64,000 nt of DNA from Poronia punctata (GCA_022579005.1 MU401472.1:212655-276654); one strand, 5' to 3'. Shown: positions 12,301 through 26,719, numbered from the stretch's first letter. The notes: a model not told the origin generated them from the letters alone. Program-made: numbers and translations.

Positions 12301-14032
12301 GACCGGGCGTGGTCTTGTGCACCTGGTCTCCCTCTTCAATAGCCGGGGAATCAATCTCGCTCTGAGAAATCGTTTCGGCTGGATGACTACTAAGGGGTTG
12401 GACGATTTGGGCGGCCTGTGAAATGCTCGGTGTTGAAGGTCTGTGAGTCGAATGAGTATGTTGGGTTTCTGGTTGTGGTGGTGGCTGGTGCAGAGTCGGC
12501 CGCTGAATGGACGCAGGGATTATGCTGTTATGGGATGTTGTGGCTTGAGACGTCGCCGCCGGGATATCCCAGTCAAATGCAGGCTGCGATTGAAAGGCCG
12601 GGCTGGAAATTTCCACACTTCGCCGAGATGGGCCGCTAGACGTTGCCTGGGGTGAGCCTCGATCTTGGTCTGGGTTCTGGTCTGGGTTCTGGTCTGTGTT
12701 CCGGCTACCCGAGGGATCGGGGCCCGAGTCTTCAGCTGTGTTCGGACTTGGTAATGTCCAAGTGGCCGGGACAAATTGCGGGTCTTGCTGGCGAGAAGGG
12801 ATAGCCGAAGAATCCTGATGCGAATTAGAGTGTGCGCCAGGAATTGATAGATCTCCGATCGCTAGGCTTTGCGTGTCCTGAGAATCTGGGATAACCCGTG
12901 CGTCATTCACAACGACGCTGCTGGGATGTTGGAGCTCAGGGAAAGGTGTTTGTCTAGATTGCTGAGTGGACTGTGATAACGTGATGGCCCGGAAGTCAGA
13001 CGTATCAAAGGTCGTTGCACCCGGCAGCTCAATCACTATCTGGCCAGCCTGAGGGTTTGTGACAATGCCAGCTTCTGCTCGTTCGTCAAGCTCTAGTGTG
13101 CTTCGAAAAACTCTAACGGGTGGGACCTGGCTATTCCTCGCGTCTACATGTGGCGCCGAGCCACCAGCTTGGGTGGAAAACCCTTCCGTTCGTCTGCGTT
13201 TAGCTGAAACTTCCTCCCCCTCCTCACTATGTTCTCTGTTACGCGCTGTTGCAAGCGTGCCCTCAGACGATATTTGCTGGGCTTTCCTCTTGACTCGTCT
13301 CCAGTTGGACGCCTGAACGGGTTCGGTATCCTGAGTCGACGTGTCTGGCGCTGCTTCTAATGGCAACCGAGGCGTACTATCGCCAGCGCTATCGGCAATC
13401 CTGGTGGCTTCTTGGATCTTCTTGTCTAGCCAGGCGTTAATCGCGACGTCTGTCACGTTTTCCGCAGGCTCCTATCTTCGTTATTAGTGGTCGGCGCCAT
13501 TGCAGACGGATTCGACATGTAAGAGCATACCCAGGTCGGTTCGTATGGTTTGCCGTTATTATCGGTGCCCTCCCAGTCTATCAAGTATTGTACGCGGCCG
13601 CCTTCGGCCTTCTCATCGATTATGTCACGAATGCTAAACCAACCTTCTTCCGATTGGGGCTGCTTCGATCTGCGACTAGGCTTGGAGCTGGCTTTGGGGT
13701 TTGGTTTAGACTTTGGCTGACCTCGTGGTCGCTTGCGATTGTCGGTGCCTTTTGACTTAGACTGGACTGGTCGGACTGGTTTCATTGACCGGCTTGCTCG
13801 TCGTGGACAATCTACAACGACACCAGGCCTATTGTTAGCATTCTCATACAAGGTAATCCACGGTAGAATGAGATGATGCAGGAAAAACGTGTCTTTAATA
13901 TGTTTATATCATCTAGTAAGCAAATGCCTTACCGTGGTCGTCCTGCGCCGCTTGTCCATCCACTAATACACAGAATGTGAGTTCGCGATCCAAGATTTAT
14001 TATATCAACAAGGCCGAAGTAGTATACATACT
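9342..14032 (-). CDS. Chromodomain protein of the HDA1 histone deacetylase complex (HDA2/3 family)
   Basis: Six exons are proposed: 14032 (one base), 13933-13962, 13531-13811, 10553-13471, 10323-10505 and 9342-10256, giving 1442 residues. A chromodomain (about 67-110) has the motif WFSIRDIIDEK...YLIDWEG...YEPTWEPAEN; an intron falls exactly between TW and EPAEN. A Ser/Pro/Gln-rich disordered region follows (about 120-750), including NQNPDQNPDQ repeats. Then comes the HDA complex subunit 2/3 domain (about 765-1010: IIRDNERLIHEYN, GKFAFVAEFLDKLLGW, KRILILARPGKLSDLLDHVI). A long coiled coil lies at about 1140-1340, and the tail ends LSHLRDQRF. These are non-catalytic, helicase-like scaffold subunits of class II deacetylase complexes acting in silent chromatin; the chromodomain suggests methyl-lysine histone binding. 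The ATG seems to be assembled by splicing (A|TG), because no ATG lies in frame in exon 2. If wrong, a downstream Met in exon 3 would be used. Confidence 0.85.
13963..14031 (-). other. Putative intron splitting the start codon of the HDA-subunit gene
   Basis: On the minus strand a consensus GTATGT donor follows ...CAGCAGCTA, and a TTAG acceptor precedes TGGATGGACAAG. Joining them makes an in-frame ATG from A plus TG that leads directly into the chromodomain frame. The intron is 69 bp, typical of this window. Confidence 0.55.
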
Positions 14033-15316
14033 AGCTGCTGAGCCTTGTGGTTACAGCAAGGTCACGCCTGTTCTAGGTACCTACAGAACGAGGTACCTAA
14101 CCTTCCAGTTGGTAGAGGGTACTTTTAGGCTTTAGGGGCCTTACAGCCTTGTAGCACGTAGATTGGTGCTGGACCCTGTGGCTGACGATTAGTGGGGCTC
14201 TTTAAGGGACCTGCACTTGTTGGTCTGCATGGTAAACTGCAAAGTACTTCTTGACTTTGCAAGCTAGGGAGCAATGTAGGCACACCTAGGGCTTTGGGTT
14301 AACGTACTTCTTGGTGACAAGCAAGATCTTTTTGGTAAAGATAAGTAATTAAATTATAAACCCCAAAATTTAGTGCCAAAGATATTGGAATTAATGAGTA
14401 GGTACGGTACGTATTTCAAGGGGCAATGTGAAAAACTTAGTGCAAGCAAGGTCTAGTTAACAAGAAGGAGCGTTGCATACGAGTTACCCAGGTTAAGTAA
14501 AGGAAAGGAGGAACTTGATTAAGCTTGGGGAGGACCATGAGTTACCTAAATAATTTGCTCGACCAATGCCTGCATTATAAAGAAGATCTCAATGGACAAT
14601 CGTGGATAGCCCAGATGCTAGACTGGGAATGCGAGAGTGACCATACGGGCAATAAGCCCCAATGGTGAACCATGACTGTGAGTATCCCATCCGCAGGCTA
14701 TCTGATCAAGGCCCAGACAGTCAGAGGATTGTGGCATGGCACAAACTATGACGGACTAAACGACGTAGATGATAGGTTGAAGTGGAACACAAGCAAGGAA
14801 CAACAGATGATGTGTGTTCCCAACGACTCATCGACCCAGGGCTAAACTCATCTCTATCTGAAGCACCTCTCTTTAGGGAACCAGTGATGGTACCATTCAA
14901 GGACCTCATCTATACATTCCGGGCTTCCCTGGCCATAGAAGAACACAAACTATCTGAGCTGTACGGCTCAGTTATTCACACTAGCAGACTGCGTGCGTAC
15001 GAGATTCGAAAACAACATGGTCAGTAGCTGTATAGGGTTGATTTGTGTCCAGCACAAGGGTGTTTTATATCTATTGTGGCCACCAACAGTGACTTCTCTA
15101 ATCCAAAACCATCAAAGGGTATAATACATGGCCCCAGAAACTCCAGAGACACCTCCTATTAAGGGCAGCAAGTATCGATTGCTGTTCCCGGCTGACGTGG
15201 CCAGCATTCCTAATCCCATCACTCATACAATATCATACGGCATTATCCCCGTCGACTCAGCCAAACAACGTTGCTGGAATTCCGTCCAACGCTTGGCCCC
15301 CCCCCCGTGCTTCCTG
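14033..15316. other. Intergenic region with possible degraded element
   Basis: Upstream of the HDA-subunit gene and downstream of the GMC fusion gene. It contains the HDA gene's presumed promoter and 5' UTR. An 81-codon plus-strand ORF at 14782-15027 and shorter frames nearby look more protein-like than the rest of the intergenic DNA, but match nothing I recognise. A C run precedes the GMC stop codon at about 15297-15306. Confidence 0.4.
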
Positions 15317-18300
15317 TTACAAAGAAAGCATCTCGCCCGAATCTATTAGTCGCTGGAATTCATCGCGGGGCGGTTGGAACTTGTAACCGTCCGGACGCAC
15401 CACACGATCTACTTCTTCCAGTACGAAAGGATAAACGTCCTTCCAGGCATTTCGGCCCATCCAACAGTCGAGGTGTCCGTAGTTGGGTACCACGCGACGT
15501 CGATATTGAATGCCGTCGTCCATGCAGGTGTTAAAAGCATCACTGAGCACTTCGTAAGTTCGCTCGGTGCTCTCGGGACTAAGCACGGCATTATCGCCGC
15601 CAACAAACAATAGGAAGGGGATGCCGGCGAGCTTCTGGACATTCTCGGGCGTGTCTAGTTGCTCGTACAAGGGGCCGTTGGACATGACGTGTCCCTCATA
15701 GCCCTGCTTCATCAGCAGGTGCAACAATGTCATGTTGACGCCGCCGAAGAAACGATCGATCTGCCGGTGTGTGGCCTCGTTGAGGTTGCGATGGTTCCAG
15801 CAGCGTGCGAACACGAGTGATACCCGGTGGCAGCTCGCGTTGTTGCAGATCTCCCTGCGCTCGTCGGGCATGAATCGAAGCAGTTCGTTCAAGGCCTTTT
15901 GTACGTAGCTGTCGTCCTTCCCCGTGCTGCAGCTGAACCAGTTGCCTGCAAAGAGGCGATATAGCCTGTCGGCCGGGATCGGCAACGCCATGATTTTGAT
16001 CATGTTCATGCAGTTCCAGATCGGGTTCATAAAGACTTGACTAGCCGTTATGCCTTTTATCCACTTCGCCGGGATGGTGCCGTCGAGTAGTCCGGTCGAC
16101 AACGCTACACTACCCATACAGTGGGCAATGGTATAAACGGGCTCAGGCTCGCGATTTGCCTCGTCTCCTCCGTTGCCCGCCGAGCTGTGCCCGTCGGGGT
16201 CCGGATATGTGGGATAGTGTTGCCGAATATGCTCAAGGGCCGCTTTGATATCGAGTCGCGCATCAAATGTTGTCCAGTCATTCTGGGCCACCATAAGCAC
16301 ACCGATGCGATGAACGATGACGAAAACACGGTATCCGGCACGTTGGAAGTAATTCACCGCGTTGAGGCGGATTGTCGGCAGCGCAAAGATCTGATGGTCG
16401 ACAGAAGCTCCGGGTATCATGAATAAATTCTTGGTCGGGACTTCTGTGTTGGTCGGTTCCCACACGTACAGCCTCGTTATAACACCATCGCGGGCTCGGA
16501 TCTTGTACGATTGGCTATAAGGGGTATTGTTGATAAAGCCGTAATATGTCTGGCTGGGATACTGAAGTGGTGTCAGTGGTGCCAAGAATAAGGACATGGA
16601 CTTTCGTGTGAAGAAGGTGAGGAAGTTCCAGGCACTCTTTGTCTTCCGGAAGATATTGCTACCTGTCGGGGACAGCGTCAGTAGCTCGGAGAGGAAGTCC
16701 TGTGGCTCTATGCGCATGATGCCCTGGGCAACGACCTTTCCCCTGCGGTGGAATTCCTCGGGCTCCAGATTGCCCCTTGATTCGTTGACGCCACCTTCGG
16801 TGATGGTGACGTAGAGCGTGGAAGTGGACTTCCAGAATTCGGTGGGCGACAACGCGACTGACGAGTCGACTACCTTATAGCCGTGAAAGTGGAGTTTTCG
16901 CTCGTTTATACCAAACATGTCGAAGTCGTATGTGAGATTCCGAGTGCCGGGGGCTTTGACCGCAACCAGGAAGATGTTGAAGTTGCCCCGCTGCACCATG
17001 AAGGGAGAGCCTTCAAGCGACGGACAGATGAATGTGCCAGTGAGATTGGCCGCATGATTGGGATCATGTACGACCGACCTCAAGTCGAAGGCTTTTACGC
17101 TGAGGAAGAAACGCGCCGTCTCACACAGCGACTTGGCCGTCCTTGCTGCTAGTTCATAGCCCTCGATGTCGTCCCTATAATAAGACCCCTTCATAGGGTG
17201 GATGTGCCCGGACATGACCTCGGTGAAGCCGAACCCGTGGTCTTTCAAGCGACGAGCAGCCATGATTGATTTGTGGGCGTGAGAGATTCTCGTCTCTTCT
17301 TCCCGCTCGTCTAACCGCTGCTGCGTCTCACATTTGCGCCTTCGCCGGGGAGCCGGATGCTGGGGTGAGCCAAACAAATCTAGCAGCTGGTTTTCTTCAG
17401 TGCTGATGTCAAGTCCCTTCCTTTGTGCATAGAGGTCCAGGGAGCGTTCTGCCAGCGCTGTGATAGTCGCGAACGGATTCGCTCCCAGGGCAGCCGGGAT
17501 AACGGCTCCGTCCGTTACTATGAGACCGTCGTATGTATCGGTCCCTTCACCTTTGAAAACCTCCCCGGCGTGGTTTGTCACGCCCGTGGCCCCAGTGTCG
17601 CTCATGCAGGCGCCGCTATATTATATGTCAGCGAATCTACTGGTCATCAACTGAAAAGGGCAAGCTTACCCGATGGGATGGACGGTAATCTGTTGTTTCC
17701 CCATGATAGCGTAAAACGGATTCTGTACAAAGGTCCCGCCGACTGCGCGCGTGGCTTTCTCGAGGACACGGTTCAATTGCTTCACTCGATGGCTACGTCC
17801 AACCCCGGTAAACTCGAGAACTGGCTTGTCATCCTTCAGAGTAAGGTATGCTTGGTTACCTGCTGCTCGTTAGTATCGAACGGATTTTGGACATCGAGAC
17901 CGGCCCACTTACTGTCGTGGGACATGATAAGATACACCTGTGTTCTCTCAATGGCACCTTTTCGGAAATAGGGGCCCAAGAAAAGGCTACCTGCAGTTGC
18001 CAGCTTCGCCTTGACTTGCTCGACGAGCGATTCTCCTTCTGGCTTCATGCTGCCAGGGAGACTCTCAAAAAGCGCCAACAGAAAAGGGACGAGAGCTGCT
18101 GGGATGGTGCCCTCTTCGATGACGTACCCATCTAACGGGTTGGCGTGTCCCGACCTATTGTCGATGATTCCTGTGATGCAAGGCCCAACGGGATGATACG
18201 GTGACGGAGACGGCCTTCCCATGGCATTCACCTCATGATCCGTATTGTACCTAATCCAAGTCAGCCAGAAGGTTCATAGTAGGAAGCGCAACGGATAAAA

Positions 18301-19758
18301 GCTTACCCAAAGCCCAGCATGTCCCCATTCCCACTCATGTTCTGGCCAACGGTTGGGCTTACTCCAAGGCCCATCTGCCTGCTCCGGAGCAGGATCTCGG
18401 TGGTGCCGATAGCTCCGGCGCCGAGAAAGACGGCTTCTCTCGCATGTACCCACATCAAGTCGCCGTGGAGGTTTGCTTTGAAGTGGCCACGGTTACCCCC
18501 GTGCCAGGCAAAGTAGACGATGTAGCCCTCGCCGTTGGGGGCTTCGGTTATATACCGTACTTCGGACTCGCAGAACATATCTGCGCCCCAGTTCCAAGCA
18601 TCAGCCAGGTAGGTAACAAGCGTCGTCGTCTTTGAGCCGTCGTTCAAGCCGGTGGGATCCTGGCCGGTAGCTGCGGAAGCAGACATCTCGACACCGCAGC
18701 TATTTGGGCCGTTGCGGAAGCGTGTCGTCTGCTTTACCCGCCTGAACTTATCCGTCATGTTCAGGTAGTCGGCCTGCTTTTTGAGAAGCTCGAGCTTCGG
18801 AAGGCTAGGCCAGTCTTCCGGATACGGCTCGGGCTCCAGGACCTTGGCAGCCTTTTCGTAGTCTATTGAAAGCTGATTGTTAGTCTGTCGGGCTTGAGGG
18901 CTGGCCATGTGCGCGTGCGGCGTCTGTGCGGGCAGGAAAAGGGGGGTTGGCTACTAACATTTCTTCAGGCACCCCCTATTCTTCCTGATCTCCTCGGGCC
19001 ATTGTTCCAATTGAAGAGCGTCGTCGTCTGCCTCCAAGAATACATTGGCGTTTATGAGACTCGTACCTCCGAGGCCTAAGGAATATGTATGAGCGAACAA
19101 GATTTCAAAGCCATGATACGAGGGCCAACCTACCATTTCCAACCATGGCGTTTTGACCATTGCCCAAAACCAGATGGTATAACCCAGTAGGGTTACCGCC
19201 CTCTACCATGTGCTTAGGTAAGTAGGGCGGGGCGAATTGGCCGGAACAATGCATCTGCTCAAGAGCATCCCTGGAGCCGCTGGGGTACTCGCCAGGCCAG
19301 CGTTCCCGGCCACGCTCAAGCAGACATACTTGCTTACGAGCACGAGCCATTCGCGACGCAGCGACTCCTCCACCATAACCAGACCCGATTACGACACAGT
19401 CGTAGCTATGGCGCATCAGCTCCACCGCCTTTGCGATCCTCGGGAAGTGCGCCCTCTTGGGGTCGTCGGCCCAGGTTCGGATATTGGCCGAGGCATGCGA
19501 TCGTGGGCCGCCGGCTTCATGCTGGCGGGGGTCGTGGGTTTCTGCTCCGTAGGGCCCAACCTTCTCGTTGTTGGCAGCGCCGTTAGTCTGGGCATGTCCA
19601 TTGAGAGGCCATGTTCCCGACCGGGCGTCGGCTCCGTTTAACTTTTTCCCGAAGCCATTCACGGGTTTGATGCCGTTGACAGGGCTGAATTCTACCCCGC
19701 TCGCCTGTGTTGCCCTTTCGCCATTGGTATCTATATCGACTGGGATGGCGGAAGGCAT
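15317..19758 (-). CDS. GMC (cholesterol-oxidase-like) oxidoreductase fused to alpha/beta hydrolase
   Basis: Six minus-strand exons: 19134-19758, 18959-19075, 18307-18862, 17913-18250, 17670-17859 and 15317-17615. Introns are 53-96 bp and the frame is continuous, giving 1374 residues. The first ~110 residues are disordered. The FAD-binding Rossmann motif GSGYGGG is at 125-131, followed by ASRMA and a second GMC signature LGGTSLINANV created at the first splice. The C-terminal GMC block DGAVIPAALGANPFATITALAER lies at about 644-666. This arrangement is that of flavin-dependent sterol/alcohol oxidases. From about residue 950 a separate alpha/beta hydrolase follows, with elbow AHCMGS (1106-1111), so Cys replaces the usual Ser, and a late NYGHLDCW holding the likely catalytic His. 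No signal peptide was seen. Upstream the frame stays open but has no ATG, so 19758 (AAACCATG context) is the first usable start. Substrate unknown; a lipid or steroid ester is a reasonable guess. Confidence 0.9.
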
Positions 19759-22296
19759 GGTTTCGGCTTCGGCTTCGGCTTGGGCCGTGTTCCCGCTTTC
19801 CCGCTTTCCAGATACCTGGTTCTCCAAACCTATGTCCCGTGCGAAAAGATGCGGACTAGGAGTAGACCAGTAAACCCAAACTGCTGACGAAAAGATTATA
19901 TTAGGGCGGGATAAACGTTCTATAATCTATATCCGTTGCATACGTATAAGAGACGTGATGGTATACTGAAACAAGACAGAGGCGGGTAATTTATATGGGA
20001 AGTGAAGATGAAGTACACGAAGCGGGTTGTTTGTGGCGCTCATAGACTATAAGTGTCGCCAATGTGTCGAAGAATGACGACCTTGATACCTATATATTCC
20101 GGATGTGTTACGGATGGGGGCCGTCTCATATACGAAATAGCACAGGAACACACAGGCGAGGAAGTGAGATTGCCGAGTTTATTTAAGAAACAGTCGTGAG
20201 AGTGTCGTCGGAGCTACTGTAGTAAGTGGAACAGCCCTATCGTTACCCTTGCTCCTGGGCATTCTGGGGCCCCTGGCTATTTGGGACCGACCCCATCGAT
20301 TCGACAACCGAACGAGGTTAGAAGCTGGAACATGCATGTCTATAATCTTGTTGCAGAACTACCTAGCCCCCTAGCCTTGGGGGCGTAGCAACGGTAGTAA
20401 CGATGTTGGAGAAAAGACCCCGCGGGAAGCAGCTCGATGTCATCGATACAAGTGACGATCAGTCAATTAACTACGTTTTCGATCCAATTGGAGTCACTGC
20501 CACGGTGGACTTTGGACCGCTGACGATGCAAGAAACACGTACATAGATATTACCTACTTACCTACTTACCCTACCGCAGAGACGATCCTTTTTTCTTTTA
20601 GGTTACTACCTTTGTACATAGCCGACATTCGCGCAGGTAAGAAAGACACGGGCAAAAACGTGTGAGATTACTTTATTGTCTAGACTACGGTAAGGAAGAA
20701 ATGGGCGGGACCGCTGATGAATATGAAGAGGTTCCCCGGGGGTACTTACCTAAAATGCTACATTGTCCGGTCTACCCTTACTTAACCTAACCGGTCGTAG
20801 ACTAATTATGTACGTGTAGTAACGAAGCACCGGCACAATATTGAGCTGGAGAGCTGGAACCTGTACGTGTACACGAACACTCGGTAACGAGCCTTGCCGT
20901 TCGTTGTCCTTGTCATTGTACCCCCTCCCCTCTCCCCCCCGGGGGTCCCGTACCTGTATCTAGGTATCTATCTTTAGTCTCGGGGGCCGAAATTGTTTGT
21001 ATACATTTCCTCTGTCTGCCTATCTCTTCGCAATACACCCGCTTCGACCCGGTCCTTGGAGAATACCTACATGAAGTACGTACAGACACCTACCTATGCT
21101 TCGGACTCTACTTTATCAGTGACCGAAGAGAAGGAGGAAAAAACAGAATAACGAGAAGTAAAAAGGTGGAGAAGGCCAAGGGATCGCGTCCTGTCTCAGT
21201 GGGCCAGTTTACCAGCTGAATAAAAAGTGGTCTCATTGCGTGGGCAATTGAGCGTTTTGATTGGTAAGTGAACGACTTGGGCTGACATTCTAAAATCCAA
21301 ATTTGGTGCTTTTTCTTTCTTTCTGGACTTGGACTGGCTTACCAAGACAAGACAAGACTGGGTTTAACTTGACTGACCTGAACAATGATTAGAGAAGAGA
21401 AGAAGTTCTATGAATAGAATACCTAGCTTTCGAGTGAGTCGGTTCGTGTCCTAGATATGTAGGTTATACTCGTAGGTAAGTATATACACGTGTACCGTCT
21501 GCTTATAAGGTGTAGGTACAACGTATCTGCATTATAGGTACATTACATACGAGTAGAGGATAGGATATCACAAGTGGGTAGGTGAGATATACTGTTTACG
21601 AGTACTCGTATATTTTGACAATAGCATTCATTTCTCGATAGATTCTGAAGATGTGAAGTCGGTAGTCTAATTTAGTCTAGTCTAGGGTCTAGACTACCTA
21701 CATGTACATTTACGTCCTGCACAGCCTTTCTATCTTTAACCTACGACTATGTACTTGCTTTACTGGTAGATCTTCATAGTGAGCGTTGACACTAGAATAG
21801 GTACCAGCCCCCCAAAACGCCCCATTCATTTTTCATTATTAATTCTCAAGCACAGCACCACTACGAGTACAACTTAAGCATCGGCACGTGTATGGTCACT
21901 GGTCAGTCAGCGTTGTACTCGTAGGAGTCAAGTATGCGGTCATAACGTTACCGTCGTCGGTAAGGCTGAGTTCTACGAGTAGATAAAATACTACATTGTA
22001 AACAAAAAGAAAAACCAACCCAACATTTTAAAGGATTACCTGGGTACATTGCATAATTCAAATTTGGAGAAGGAGAGAAGAAAAAAAAAAGGGGACCTCT
22101 GTTCGCTTTGCTGCCTATGAAGATGAAGTCGATCCAAGAAATCGGATTACATTTACGAGTACCTACCTACATTTACATTCTAGACCAGGCCCTGCTAGCA
22201 TCCTACGGTACGGCACGGTACGGTACGGTAGGTATGTCATTTTTCGTTTCGTTTAACGCACCCTACAAGATCCTTTACTTTACCTACCTTAAGGGT

Positions 22297-22297
<1 letters not shown>

Positions 22298-22330
<33 letters not shown>

Positions 22331-22377
22331 CGGCGGGGGCGGGCGGGGGGGGGGGGCGGCCGGGCGCCGCGCCCGCG
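22298..22377. repeat. Poly-G / G+C tract beside the gap
   Basis: G run of 33 bases (22298-22330), then G-rich sequence with scattered C, ending at the N block. It may be a real G tract or low-quality sequence at a contig edge. Confidence 0.85.
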
Positions 22378-22387
22378 NNNNNNNNNN
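22378..22387. other. Assembly gap (10 N)
   Basis: Ten N between a G-rich tract and a T-rich tract. The fixed length of ten suggests a scaffold join of unknown true size. Confidence 0.98.
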
Positions 22388-22486
22388 TCATCCTATGTTT
22401 CGGCATGTTTCGGTACTTTTTTTTTTTAATTTTTTTTTTCTTTTAACCCACCATAAAATAACATTTAATTTACCAACATTAAGTAA

Positions 22487-22508
22487 CCCCCCCCCCCCCC
22501 CCCCCCCC
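22487..22508. repeat. Poly-C run (22 C)
   Basis: Homopolymer followed by GCCGCGCC repeats, about 100 bp after the gap. It mirrors the G run on the other side of the gap. Confidence 0.9.
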
Positions 22509-23002
22509 GCTTGCCGTGCCGCGCCGCGCCGCGCAGGGGACAGCCCCTACCGACAAGACCGAGAACCTCCCCGAATCCTTTGAACCATTTACATGTATCT
22601 ATAACTTGGAGGCTAGAACTAGAATTATTACTCGCTCGTTGACACCGAACGAACTAGGTAGCGCTGACGCAAGAGCAAGACTTGAAATACCTACCTACAT
22701 GAATACTCGTAAATAAATAAAAACGGGCAGAGGATAATTATTATTATTATTAGGGACTAGTTAGTCATTCATTCGTATCATATCGTCCTAGATAAAGTAA
22801 GTAGATAGAGATTTCTCTTTTTCTTTTCCAACCTATTAGGAAACAGATGTAACATTCTAAACGTCTTTTTTTTTTTTTTCCTTTAGCTTTTATGAAGAAA
22901 ATGCAGTGTCTATCTAGGTCAAGCCAAGTCAAGTCAAGTCAAACCCCCTTTGATTACACGTACGAGTATAATTCATTATTCGCTACCCACTCAATTGGTA
23001 TC

Positions 23003-23028
23003 AGGCACAGGCACAGGCACAGGCACAG
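23003..23028. repeat. AGGCAC hexanucleotide repeat
   Basis: About four tandem AGGCAC units. The same unit recurs near 50511-50534. Confidence 0.85.
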
Positions 23029-23576
23029 CATCAGCACCGCCTTGTGATACCAAACCAAACCAAACCAACCAATCAACCAATAATTAGTTTAGCTAAGTAC
23101 GAGTACAGTAGGTATAAGTAGTAACACGATCGACAAGAACCAAACCAAACTAAACTAAACCCCTCTCTCACTCTATTTTCTCGCGTGGCAGTGGAAATAA
23201 ATAAGTACCTGTAACCTACTCGTACTCATTGTCATCCCCCCCCCCTCAAAAAAAGTTCAAACATACCTTGATGGAGGCTGAGACGTGTTTTTCTTTGCCT
23301 TCTTGCCTTATGTGTAACGTATGTAGGTATATTCTTTTCTTGGCAACAAGCGTGGTACACCGTACAGGTACGTGTATGTATGTAAGTTATTAGACCCTGA
23401 AAGTCAGTCAGCTTTGTCCGGGGTTTCATGATATACAACACGGGGCAAGGGCAAATAATTCATCGTGGCCGTCCGTCCGTCCCGGGAATGAGAATTGCGT
23501 CTTTGATCTGAAACTTTGTTCGGCGCCGTTGGATAGATAGATAGATAAATAGATAGGTAGGTTAGGTATTTAACAG

Positions 23577-23577
<1 letters not shown>

Positions 23578-23607
<30 letters not shown>

Positions 23608-23620
23608 AAAAAAAAAAAAA
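23578..23620. repeat. Poly-C / poly-A double homopolymer
   Basis: Twenty C followed directly by twenty-three A. Confidence 0.95.
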
Positions 23621-23780
23621 CCATCGCATATCTATCTTTCTTTAAAACTAAGTACCTACCTACATATCAACAGAACTCCTCTTAATGAAAGGATATGTTA
23701 TATTATTAGCTATTAAAAAAAGAGAAACCCCCCATCACTAAATCAATTTCTACTCTACTACTCTACTCTACCCGAGACCC

Positions 23781-23827
23781 GAAGAAGAAGAAGAAGAAGA
23801 AGAAGAAGAAGAAGAAGAAGAAGAAGA
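23781..23827. repeat. (GAA)n microsatellite
   Basis: About fifteen and a half perfect GAA units in non-coding DNA. A shorter TTC run lies near 24068-24088. Confidence 0.95.
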
Positions 23828-24979
23828 CTACCAGGTACCATACCATACGTCAAAACAACGAATACGAAGTTTCTGTACAAGTAATTTACCTACATACCTA
23901 AGCCTCGGACAAAAAAAAATACCCCCCAATAATAAAAAAGGCAGACTTATACACACATACATACATACTTACCTAGGTAGTTGCCTTACCAGTTACCACT
24001 ATATATGATTCACCTAACCTAATACCTAAACATAATATGATGTACAGGACTAACTCAATATTACCTATTCTTCTTCTTCTTCTTCTTTAAAGGAAAAAAA
24101 AAAACGACCAATAAGAGAGACATTATAACAATCCCCCCAAACGGAGTTCCCGCCTCCCTATCTCTCTTCTCCATGTGGGCAGTGAGTGAGTGAGTGAGTG
24201 AGTAAGAGAAGTGGCTTACATACAATACGAGAAGGAGCGGAGGGGGAGGTTGCATCCATGTGAAAGGCTTCTTTGTAAACACCACCACATCTCTAATGTA
24301 TGTATTTAGCTATATACATGTATATACCTGCTCCTGAATCTGATTCGGGGGTAACTTTTCTTTTCCTTTTCCTTGGTTAGGTAAGGTAGCCATGTAGGAC
24401 CTTTTAGCACTCGGTAAGGGTAAGTATATACGTTACCTATATCCAATCCTTCCCAAAAGACCCCCAAAATCTATCGATATCCCATTCCCCTCTCCCCAGT
24501 CTCGGTGACAGGTGTAGGTTAGGTTAGGTTAGGTAGCTAGTTTCAGAATACAGGTTGGATAAACCATCAGTATGGGTAACTAGATGGCAGCTATAATTTT
24601 AGAATTAGTAAACATATCCGCCCAGGCACAATTCACCTGCGGATAAAAAGACCAGTCAGGAATATTCAATATTGAAGATATATCATTTCTATTCGTTATC
24701 GTAAAGGATCATGCCAACGCCAGACACGCCTTTGCCTTCTATGTATTTTTAATCGCACAACAAGACATCCCAACCACGCCGTGGTATACCAATCGTACGA
24801 CTCCCTACCCAGTACATCCTTTGTGGGATAAAGAAAAAAAGGAAATGAGAAAAAAAAGAAGCACGGTTTCCTTTGCTGCTCTTTGGTTTGGTTTGGTTTG
24901 GTTTGGTTCCGTCCCATGCGATGGATAATTCAAGATCCAAAAGATGACGACAGTGACGACAACAAACAATCCAATGTCA

Positions 24980-26719
<1,740 letters not shown>

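Larger units (their letters stand above)
19759..24979. other. Low-complexity gene desert with assembly gap
   Basis: About 5.2 kb without a credible gene. It is filled with homopolymers (G, C, A, T), GAA and other microsatellites, short direct repeats and many TACCTACC and TACGAGTA strings. Long ORFs here come from translated repeats. The proximal ~200 bp on the right are the 3' flank of the glutamate dehydrogenase gene, and the left end is the promoter of the GMC fusion gene. Confidence 0.75.

Noticed and set aside
22108..22446. Glycine-rich 112-codon ORF
   Set aside because: It is a translation of the poly-G tract and runs through the N gap.
24516..24533. Telomere-like repeat AGGTT x3-4
   Set aside because: The unit is not TTAGGG and only a few copies exist; it fits the general short-repeat texture of the region.
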